A stretch of DNA of 64,000 bases from Emcibacter sp. (GTDB taxonomy: Bacteria > Pseudomonadota > Alphaproteobacteria > Sphingomonadales > Emcibacteraceae): assembly GCF_963675455.1 (NCBI RefSeq), contig NZ_OY776217.1:1-64000 (forward strand). The letters run 5' to 3'. The notes under the pieces were generated by a model, which was not told the DNA's origin, did no database searches, and worked only from the letters and a program-made list of their open reading frames with translations. This document shows, in pieces, positions 42,702 to 50,411 of this stretch. The position numbers were made by a program, and so were the translations under genes. Each line of letters starts with the position of its first letter. Positions within the stretch are counted from its first letter, which is position 1.

Positions 42702-44420
42702 GATGTCGCCGTCGAACAGAAGCATTTCGATCTTTGTGTCGGCAATTTTATCTGCTTCAGTCTCGAAAATATTATGATCCAGTACGATCATGTCAGCAGA
42801 TTTTCCCACCTTGATGGACCCCGTCACCTTGTCCAGGCGAAGGGCTTTGGCCCCCTCAATGGTAAATATTCTCAAGGCCTGCTCGAGAGATATAGCCTGA
42901 TCAGGCCCCAGCGACCCTGGTGTTTTTCCATAAGGATCTTTCCGGGTCACCATGGCCTCGATCCCGACCCAGGGGTTCATGGACGGCACTGCGGCCGGCC
43001 AGTCGGACCCCGCAAGCACCGGCGCCCCGGCCTCGAGAAGATCGCGGACATGCCACAGGTTCTTCCGGGATTTTTCTTCCCCGACCGCATCAAAAATAGA
43101 CTGCACGATCGGCGACGGGTGCCACAGATAGGGCGACAGATCCGCAACCACATTCAGTTCCCTGAAGCGTGGAATATCTTCCGGAGCTATAAATTCTGCA
43201 TGAGCAAGTTCATGCCTCAGGTCAAACCTGCCACTAATCTTGTGAGCTCGCTCAATGGCATTGAGTGCCGTCTGTATCGACCTGTCGCCCGCAGTATGGA
43301 TCTTGACGGTAAAACCCCGTTTTTCCAGTTCCGCAACATCCTTGGTCATCACATCTTCGCTGAGGTGAAGTTTGCCCCGATAGTTTTCCGGAAAATGATC
43401 GTCGTGGATATAAGGCTCCAGCATGGCAGCGGTGCGCGACACGGTCGGCACCCCGTCATCAAACAGTTTGACAAACCAGGTATTCACCCGTTCGGAGGCA
43501 AACGTCTTCTGCAGGCGGGAAATCCGCTCATAATCCAGAGGTTCCTCCCGATGGCCATAAGGCGTAGAGATAGAGGCCGCAACCCGGATATTCAGGTCCC
43601 CGGCCTGATCGACTGCCTTGTAGGCTTTCAGGATCGGTTCCCGGGCGTTGGCATCCTTGATACCGGTAATGCCGTAACCGTTGGCAATACGCGCCATTTC
43701 CCTGACGCCGGCTAAATATTGTTTGTCTGTCCAGTCGGGAAGCTGGCCTTCCATCAGAATCTGGGCTTCCTCCAGCAGGATACCGTTTGGTTCTCCTGTT
43801 CCGGGATCGCGAACAATGGTGCCCCCGGCCGGGTCCGGTGTGTCCTTGGTCATACCGGCCAGTTCGAGCGCCTTGGTATTGGCCCAGCCGTTATGGCCGG
43901 AATCGTCACTGAAATAGACCGCCTTGCCGCCAGCATATTGATCAAGCCATTCGCGGGGGGACGGAATATCATAATTTTCGAAAAAGTTACTGTCCCAGCG
44001 TCCGCCAACAATCCAGCCGGAGTCCGGATTGCGTTTGACGCAGTCCTTCAGGGTTTCGGCAATGTCGTCGGGAGTGGCGGTAAATTCAAACTTGCAGCTG
44101 AACAGGTTGGCGATGGCGCCATCGGTCGGGTGACTGTGGCCGTCATTGAGGCCAGGCATCGCCATCTTGCCGTCGAGATCGACCAGTTCGGTCCCCTCAC
44201 CGGCCATTTTTTTCATATCTTCCAACGAGCCCACGGCCATAAACTTGCCGTCTCGGATGGCCACAGCCTCCACTCTTGGAGTGTCTTTTTCCATGGTATA
44301 GATATGGCCGTTGAAGAATATTTTATCGGCCACCTCACCGGCAAAGGCAGTTGTGCCAGCCGCAAGCGACAGCATCAGGCCGCCAATCAATCCAGGAATA
44401 TAATATTTATTTTTTTTCAT
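42693..44420 (-). CDS. Secreted YtcJ-like metal-dependent amidohydrolase
   Basis: This 575-residue protein has a signal peptide (LIGGLMLSLAAGTTAFAG) and an amidohydrolase-3 barrel. Metal ligands lie in LNDGHSHPT (HxH), HTAGDRS, HELAHAEF and GSDWPA. The ATG at 44420 is taken because GGAGAGGCGC precedes it. These periplasmic enzymes hydrolyse N-acyl or cyclic amide bonds. It lies downstream of an amidase, a deacetylase and a TonB receptor in one operon, so it probably acts on the compound imported by that receptor. Confidence 0.87.
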   Translation of the reverse strand: MKKNKYYIPGLIGGLMLSLAAGTTAFAGEVADKIFFNGHIYTMEKDTPRVEAVAIRDGKFMAVGSLEDMKKMAGEGTELVDLDGKMAMPGLNDGHSHPTDGAIANLFSCKFEFTATPDDIAETLKDCVKRNPDSGWIVGGRWDSNFFENYDIPSPREWLDQYAGGKAVYFSDDSGHNGWANTKALELAGMTKDTPDPAGGTIVRDPGTGEPNGILLEEAQILMEGQLPDWTDKQYLAGVREMARIANGYGITGIKDANAREPILKAYKAVDQAGDLNIRVAASISTPYGHREEPLDYERISRLQKTFASERVNTWFVKLFDDGVPTVSRTAAMLEPYIHDDHFPENYRGKLHLSEDVMTKDVAELEKRGFTVKIHTAGDRSIQTALNAIERAHKISGRFDLRHELAHAEFIAPEDIPRFRELNVVADLSPYLWHPSPIVQSIFDAVGEEKSRKNLWHVRDLLEAGAPVLAGSDWPAAVPSMNPWVGIEAMVTRKDPYGKTPGSLGPDQAISLEQALRIFTIEGAKALRLDKVTGSIKVGKSADMIVLDHNIFETEADKIADTKIEMLLFDGDIIE

Positions 44421-44482
44421 GCGCCTCTCCTGAGGAAAAGGGGCCGCGGACAATGCCGCGGCCCAGTTAGGCAAGGGAGAAA

Positions 44483-46908
44483 TCAGAAGTCGTAGGAAAG
44501 GGAAACACCAACGGTGTGCGGCATTCCCACACTACGGACGAATGGACCGTTACCGCCGGTATAGGCGGCAGGATAGTAATATTCGTCGAACAGGTTTTTG
44601 CTCCAGACCATGATGCTCCAGTTATCCTTGAGACTGGACACCGTCGCCCGCAGATTAGCCACGATATAATCATCTGTGGCATCAGTGGGTTGAACGCCGC
44701 CGGTGGTATTGTCCTTGTAGCTGACATCGGCGCCGAGTTTCATCATCAGGTCGCTGGTGACCGTCCATTCATACTCGACTGCAGCATTCATCTGCCAGCG
44801 GGGTGTCATCGCCAGCTCCTGGCCCGAGGCATCGAAGGTCAGGACGGTCGGCCAGGCACTGTCACTTGATGTGGCTTCCCACTCCAGGATTTTGGATTTC
44901 AGGTAGGCTGCTCCAAAGGTAATATACCAGCCGTCAGCAGGCATCCATTGCACATCCAGTTCCGCACCGTAAATTTCCGATTTCGGTACATTGGTCAGGC
45001 CACTGATATTGCCAACGAAGGTGACGGCCAGGTCCTGTTCCTGCTTGTTCTTGTAATCATAGTAGAAACCGGAAAGATTGAGCTGCATGGCCCCGTCAAG
45101 CAGGGTGGATTTCAGACCGGCCTCGTAGGAGGTTACTTCCTCGGCATCATAGGACTGGAGTTGTTGTGTTGTGTTGGAGTTCGCCCCATTAAAGCCACCG
45201 GATTTGAACCCTTTCGAAATCGTGGCATACAACAGCATGTCATCGTTGAGGGAATAGTCCAGACCGAATTTCCACATCCATTTGTTGGTCTCGATGGTTT
45301 CCTCATAGAGATGGAAAGCGTCATTGGGATCCGCAGCCGCAAAGATATAGTTGGGAGAATCCGGGTCGTCATCAATAGTACCACACTCCCCCGGGCTTAA
45401 ACTTGCGCCGAAGGCAAAGTTCAGGAAACCTGCCAGCGACCCGTCGCCGGCGTCAAATGTACAGCCCGACCAGCTGCGGTCTTCTTCCGTGTAGCGCGCC
45501 CCGACGGTTACGCGCAGTTTGTCAGTGACGTTATATTCCACATGGCCGAACAGGGCCTGGGAGTCCGTTTGCTGATTGTAACGTGTATGAAGCTGCAGAA
45601 TGGGCGCAAACATGAATGGAGAGACACCGAATGGTATAGAGCCATTCCCGAAGACCGAGTCCGCCATGAAATAGTTATAGAGTTCGTCCATCTCGTCTTC
45701 TGAATAATAGGCCCCGGCAATCCACAATAATTTGTCGGTTGTTCCTGTGAGGCGAACCTCGCCGGAGAACACTTCCAGATCCGTGGTATTGATATTACTG
45801 GAGTCAACAGCGGCGGAACCGTCCCAGTCATTTGATTCGATACGGTCAAACTTGTCATAGCCGACAACCGAGGTCAGCGTTATCTCTTCAGAAATATCCC
45901 AGTTGAATTTAACCGAGGTACCTTTCAGCTGATTGTCACGCTTTGGGCGAAGGTCAAAAACATTGCCGTCAGGGTCAGTATAGCTGTTGGTCCAGTCCGC
46001 CGCCCTGTTGTCGCCGGTGGAATACCATGGTGGTGTTTCCCCGCTTACGACATAGGGGAATAATTGATTGTAGGGAGAGCTGAATTCACCAAGACCCACT
46101 AGGCGGCCGTCATAAACCGTGTTGGCCTTGTTGTCGGACTGATCGTCAGTATAGTGCACGTTGATCAGCAGGTTGGCACTGTCACTTAGTTCAAAATCAA
46201 CAATGCCGCGAATGGAGTAGACGTTTTTCTTACCCAGTTTATCCTCGCGTGTCAGGCTTTCCTGCCACCCTTCCCCGGACTGGGTTGTTTTAAAGGCCAG
46301 ACGGGCGTTTATTCTGTCCATCAGCGGGATATTGACATGTCCTTCGAGGTCCACAGTTTCGAAACTGCTGTATCCTGCCGTCATGCCGGCACCGAATTCG
46401 CCGGTCGGTTTCTTGCTGATAAAATTGATCTGGCCGGCTGTTGTGTTTCGGCCGTAAAGATCACCCTGGGGACCTTTCAGCACCTCAACCCGTTCCATAT
46501 CGAAAACCAGACCGCGGGTCATCACCGTGTAGGGCATGGCGACTTCATCGAAATAAAGACCGACGGTTGAGGAAGCGGCGGTTGAATAGTCCTGAAAACC
46601 GATACCGCGAATGGTATAGAGCGGCACGCCGGTAGCAGCCGTTTCATTGACCGTCAGGCCCGGCGTAATCAGGGCAATATCCTCGGAGGTGGAGATGCCG
46701 CGTTCCTTCAGCATGTCTCCGGTAAAGGCATTCACCGTGATGCCACATCGTTGATACCCTGCTCGCGTTTCTGGGCTGTAACAATCACTTCCTCCAGCAT
46801 CATTTCCGCTGCAAAGGCCGTGTTAGTCAGCACTGCTCCCGCACCGATTGCAGTGGACAACAGCAATGCCCTGCGTACTCCAATGTTCATTTTTTGCTGT
46901 ATGCTCAT
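44483..46908 (-). pseudogene. TonB-dependent receptor with a frameshift after the TonB box
   Basis: The signal peptide, MSIQQKMNIG to NTAFA, and TonB box EEVIVTAQKREQ are in one frame (46732-46908) that stops after INDVASR. The plug (NAFTGDMLKERGISTSEDIAL) and barrel, ending VGVSLSYDF, are in the next frame. GTG-GC-ATC-ACG-GTG near 46742-46744 shows one missing base; restoring it gives INDV-x-ITVNAFT, the normal receptor continuation. The full gene would be about 810 residues. A true frameshift and a sequencing error both fit. RBS AGGGACGG supports the ATG at 46908. Confidence 0.85.
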
Positions 46909-46940
46909 AGGTTCCGTCCCTTTCATTTCTTATTTCAGTT

Positions 46941-46950
46941 TATAGTCAAA
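46941..46950. promoter_or_regulatory. TATAGTC half-site upstream of the second TonB receptor
   Basis: TATAGTCAAA in the 49-bp gap between the deacetylase and receptor genes matches the left half of the TetR palindromes at 8222-8252; the right half is absent. It may be a weak operator for the same regulator. Chance cannot be excluded. Confidence 0.25.
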
Positions 46951-46956
46951 CGATTT

Positions 46957-48066
46957 TTATTTCAGTCTTTCCAGGAGTGTTTCCGCAGCCCTGATCACCT
47001 CATCCTGGTGTGGTTGCAGCTCCTGACCGCCCAATCCTTCAAGCAATGCCATAAACGGATCTTCCACCTCCGTTTTGATACCGCTCAGCGCCTCCATCAC
47101 AGCAAGCCCGTAAAACGGCACCGTTGGCGCATTATATCCACCCTCATGGCTCATCACGATACGCCCGCCACAGAGTTCATCGGCAACGCCAAGAAGCTTG
47201 TTGGTCAGTGACCGGTAGCCTTCGCCGTGCATCATCATCCGGCCAAGCGGGTCATGAGCCCCGGCGTCAAACCCGCTGGGCACAAAGATCATATCCGGCC
47301 TGAAGGCCCTGAGCGCGGGCAGAACAACCCGGTCGAAGGTGGCTTCGTAAGCCCCGACCCCGGTACCGGCCGGCAGGGGAATATTGATGTTGTAACCTTC
47401 GCCGGCACCGCCGCCGATGTCACTCATATCGCCGCTGTCCGGCGGAAAGTTCCTGTCCTGGTGGATGGAAATAGTCAGCGCCCGGGGATCTTCCCAGAAT
47501 ACCCGCTCGGTGCCGTTGCCATGATGCACATCCCAGTCCACATAGGCGATCCGCCCGAGCCCCCGCGCAGCCAGCGCATGACGGCCGGCAATGGCCGCAT
47601 TGGCCAGCAGGCAGAAGCCCTTGCCCATGTCCGGCTCCGCATGATGTCCGGGCGGGCGAACCAGCGCATAGGCATTATCCGCCCTGCCGTCGAGGACCGC
47701 ATCCACCGCCGCAATCACACCACCGGCGGACAGGGCGGCAATTTCAAAGCTGCCGGGCCCGAACGGGGTCAGCAGGCCAGCATCCCCGCCCCGGGGCGAC
47801 GCGCTTTCCTGCTTCAGCCGGTTGATATAATCAGCCGTATGAACCCTGAGAATTTCCTCGTCCGTGGCCGGACGCGGGGCAATATGAACCAGTTTTTCAT
47901 AAAGGCCGGACACCTCCAGAAGGTTTTTAAACCGTCTTTTGGTTTCCGGATTTTCCGCATGGATTCCCGGCTGGATCGGATTGCCGGCCGGCAAAACCCC
48001 GGCATGGGTGCCGGTATCATGCCACATATATATTTCATGCCAGACGAAGCCGGTTTTACGTGTCAT
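46957..48066 (-). CDS. HDAC-family deacetylase (acetylpolyamine-type)
   Basis: This 369-residue class II-type arginase fold has PPGHHAEPD, zinc ligands in YVDWDVHHGNGTE and SGFDAGAHDPLG, and a GGGAGEGYN loop. Bacterial members deacetylate polyamines, acetoin-related or N-acetyl compounds. Its ATG follows directly on the amidase stop (TAAATG). With the amidase, receptor and amidohydrolase it looks like a pathway removing acyl groups from an imported amide. Confidence 0.9.
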   Translation of the reverse strand: MTRKTGFVWHEIYMWHDTGTHAGVLPAGNPIQPGIHAENPETKRRFKNLLEVSGLYEKLVHIAPRPATDEEILRVHTADYINRLKQESASPRGGDAGLLTPFGPGSFEIAALSAGGVIAAVDAVLDGRADNAYALVRPPGHHAEPDMGKGFCLLANAAIAGRHALAARGLGRIAYVDWDVHHGNGTERVFWEDPRALTISIHQDRNFPPDSGDMSDIGGGAGEGYNINIPLPAGTGVGAYEATFDRVVLPALRAFRPDMIFVPSGFDAGAHDPLGRMMMHGEGYRSLTNKLLGVADELCGGRIVMSHEGGYNAPTVPFYGLAVMEALSGIKTEVEDPFMALLEGLGGQELQPHQDEVIRAAETLLERLK

Positions 48067-49512
48067 TTAATTCTCCATTTTCCAAACGCTGCAGGACGGA
48101 TAGCGCGCCGCCCACGGAGTTTCTTCCTCAAGCTGCCCGGCCAGCTGCAGCAACAGATCCTCGCGCCCGTAAGGCGCAATAAAATGGTGACCGATCGGAA
48201 GCCCGTTACTGCTCCAGTGCAATGGCAGCGATATGGCAGGCTGGCCTGTCATATTGTAAAGGCTGGTAAAGGCGGCAAAACCGAAAATCTTGTCGACCCA
48301 GCCTTCTGCCGTCCAGCCGGGTTTATTGGCGTTAAAAGTGCCGATCGGTTGCGGCACCAACGCCACGGTCGGTGTCAGCATAATATCATATTCTTCAAAG
48401 AAAGGGGCGATCGTTCTGGTAACCACATTCATTACATCGAAGGCGCCAAGCAGATCTGTCGCCGTAAGGCCTTTTCCCTTCTCGTAACAGGCCAGCGTGG
48501 CTGCCTCCAGCGTATCCAGTGACACGTTTCGACCGGTCACCATGGCAAGCTGGTCAATCCAGTTGGCAATATTAGCACACCATATTTTCATGGTCGCATC
48601 AAGGTATGCGTTATGATCGAGAGGCGGGCTCGCCTCCTCCACATTATGGCCGAGGGAAGCCAGGGTCACGGCCGTCTTTTTGAGACTGGAGGAAACTTCA
48701 GGATCCACATTGGCCCCGGAGTGGGGCACCGTCGAATAGGCAACTCTCAGTTTTTCCGGATGGCGGCCAACAAGATCCAGATAGGGTTTCTCCGGCCGGG
48801 GAATGACGTAGGGATCGCCGCTGGCCGGCCCCTCAACAGAATCGAGGATTGCTGCGCAATCACGCACTGTCCGGGTCACCGCCAGTTCAATACCAAGTCC
48901 ATTGAGGCCGTCCCCGGCATCGGGACCGATCGGGACCCGGCCCCGGGTTGGCTTCAGACCGACAAGGCCGCAACAGGCGGCAGGAATGCGCGTTGAACCG
49001 CCGCCGTCATTGGCATGGGCGATGGGTACAATCCCCGCCGCTACCGCGGAAGCTGCGCCGCCGCTGGAACCGCCGGTGATCACGCCCGTATTCCAGGGAT
49101 TGCGACAGGGGCCGTGCAGAAGGGATTCTGTGGCGACATTGAAGGCCATTTCCGGAACTGAGGTGCGGCCGACTGTTTGAAACCCTGCCGCGCGAAAACG
49201 TTTCATCAGGTCGCTGTCGTGGGGCAACACCAGACCTTCGCCAAGCCTCGATCCCATCTCGCACTTGCGCTCTTCAGCATGCAGGACCGCATCCTTGATC
49301 AGGAAAGGCACCCCCTGGAATGTTCCGTCGGGCAGATCGACGGAACCCGCAAGAGCATCGTCGAAAACCTCAACCACCGCATTCAGATGCGGATTTAAAA
49401 GGTCGATGGCTTCCTTGGCCAACCGGGCCAGTTCGCCAGCCGAGACCTGACCTGTCCTGACCAGTTCAGCCAGACCGAGCCCGTCATATTCTGCATATTC
49501 GGAAAGCTTCAT
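48067..49512 (-). CDS. Amidase-signature-family enzyme
   Basis: This 481-residue protein has the Ser-Ser-Lys triad: Lys in FLIKDAVLHAEE, cis-Ser in GGSSGGAASAVAAG, and nucleophile Ser in NDGGGSTRIPAACCGLVG. It cleaves carboxamides. There is no signal peptide. It is the first gene of the operon, after a leader with tandem terminator-like elements, and is expressed with the deacetylase. Substrate unknown. Confidence 0.92.
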   Translation of the reverse strand: MKLSEYAEYDGLGLAELVRTGQVSAGELARLAKEAIDLLNPHLNAVVEVFDDALAGSVDLPDGTFQGVPFLIKDAVLHAEERKCEMGSRLGEGLVLPHDSDLMKRFRAAGFQTVGRTSVPEMAFNVATESLLHGPCRNPWNTGVITGGSSGGAASAVAAGIVPIAHANDGGGSTRIPAACCGLVGLKPTRGRVPIGPDAGDGLNGLGIELAVTRTVRDCAAILDSVEGPASGDPYVIPRPEKPYLDLVGRHPEKLRVAYSTVPHSGANVDPEVSSSLKKTAVTLASLGHNVEEASPPLDHNAYLDATMKIWCANIANWIDQLAMVTGRNVSLDTLEAATLACYEKGKGLTATDLLGAFDVMNVVTRTIAPFFEEYDIMLTPTVALVPQPIGTFNANKPGWTAEGWVDKIFGFAAFTSLYNMTGQPAISLPLHWSSNGLPIGHHFIAPYGREDLLLQLAGQLEEETPWAARYPSCSVWKMEN

Positions 49513-49580
49513 CCGGATATTCCTGTTTCCTCCCCGGTCTGTCTGGCCGGGCGCCCTGTTTCACACAAACTATCCCGAAT

Positions 49581-49665
49581 AAAAAAAACGCACCCGACAC
49601 GAAAGTAGGGAAACCGCAAAAAAAGCCCGACCCACCCGAAAGTAGGGGCCGGACTAACAGGGCAG
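49581..49665 (-). terminator. Terminator-like hairpin and duplicated element in the amidase leader
   Basis: On the minus strand GTCCGGCCC pairs with GGGTCGGGC (with G-T pairs), followed by seven T (49618-49624). A second T8 run (49581-49588) follows a second copy of CCCTACTTTCG (repeats at 49600-49610 and 49637-49647). Facing the amidase, this may end a small RNA or act as an attenuator. Confidence 0.5.
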
Positions 49666-49671
49666 TAATTG

Positions 49672-49834
49672 GCGGGGAAACACTTTCCCGCTTTACCGGG
49701 GCAATGCCCCATGCTATCTGTTTAACCACTATTCACTGAAGAGATTTTATGTCCCGTTGATTACAGGTGGTGCTGCGCCACCACCACCAAATGTCGAACC
49801 GCTGCTTCCCTGCGTTGATTCTTGCAACGCAGGC
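49672..49834. other. Structured intergenic region, no gene recognised
   Basis: Hairpins include GCGGGGAAA/TTTCCCGC (49672-49691), GGGGC-AAT-GCCCC (49698-49710), GGTGGTG/CACCACC near 49768-49788 and CCTGCGTTG/CAACGCAGG (49809-49833, followed by CCTTTTG on the plus strand). No tRNA, 6S or SRP RNA signature is found. It could encode a small RNA or a leader of the amidase operon. Confidence 0.35.
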
Positions 49835-49902
49835 CTTTTGACATATCCACCTTAAAATTGATCAACGAATATGGTCCCGCTGTATGCGGACTGTAAAAGG
49901 AC

Positions 49903-50349
49903 ATGAAAGAAATGATCCGAAAATTTCAAGAACACGACACAGACGCTCTATTGAGCGTCTGGTACAATGCCAATAAACTTGCTCACCCTTTTCTGAGCGA
50001 AAATTTCATCGCAGCCATCAAGCTCAAGGTGCGAGACATCTATTTACCGAATACCGAGACCTGGGTTGCAGAACAGGGCGATAATATTATCGGCTTTATC
50101 AGCCTGCTTCATAGTGAAGGTGAACGATCGGAGGTCGGCGCACTATTTGTCGAACCAGACTTCATCGGCAAAGGTTTCGGGCGGTTACTTATGGATCAAG
50201 CCGTTTCCATAAATCCGAAGCTGACGCTTGATGTCTTTAAGGAAAATCATATCGGCCGGCGGTTTTACGAGCGATATGGATTTCACCAGGTGAAGAAATA
50301 TGTCTTTGACCCAACTGGGGACATGGTCTTGACACTCACCCTGGATTAA
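49903..50349 (+). CDS. GNAT-family N-acetyltransferase
   Basis: This 148-residue protein of YjaB/RimI-like length has the acetyl-CoA loop region VEPDFIGKGFGRLLMDQAV and the C-terminal NHIGRRFYERYGFHQV. AAAGGAC before the ATG supports the start. The acceptor is not predictable. It is flanked by structured DNA and is convergent with the MalT-type regulator. Confidence 0.88.
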   Translation: MKEMIRKFQEHDTDALLSVWYNANKLAHPFLSENFIAAIKLKVRDIYLPNTETWVAEQGDNIIGFISLLHSEGERSEVGALFVEPDFIGKGFGRLLMDQAVSINPKLTLDVFKENHIGRRFYERYGFHQVKKYVFDPTGDMVLTLTLD

Positions 50350-50360
50350 GCCCTCTGCAG

Positions 50361-50393
50361 GCCGGTAACGTCACACTTAGGGGCGTTACCGGC
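50361..50393. terminator. Hairpin between convergent GNAT and regulator genes
   Basis: GCCGGTAACG and CGTTACCGGC are a perfect 10-bp inverted repeat with a 13-nt loop between the stops of two convergent genes. No T-run is present. Confidence 0.6.
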
Positions 50394-50411
50394 ACCCCGG
50401 CCTCTCAGCCC

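Noticed and set aside
46732..46926. A separate small gene upstream of the TonB receptor
   Set aside because: It is the receptor's own signal peptide and TonB box in the pre-frameshift frame.
49809..49833. SRP or 6S RNA-like segment in the GNAT upstream region (AGGGAAGCAGC on the minus strand)
   Set aside because: The conserved GGTCCGGAAGGAAGCAGC core and matching arms are absent.
49693..49858. Possible plus-strand coding tail ending in GGAAPPPPNVEP and a stop
   Set aside because: No start codon or ribosome site in frame and hairpins explain the compositional bias.
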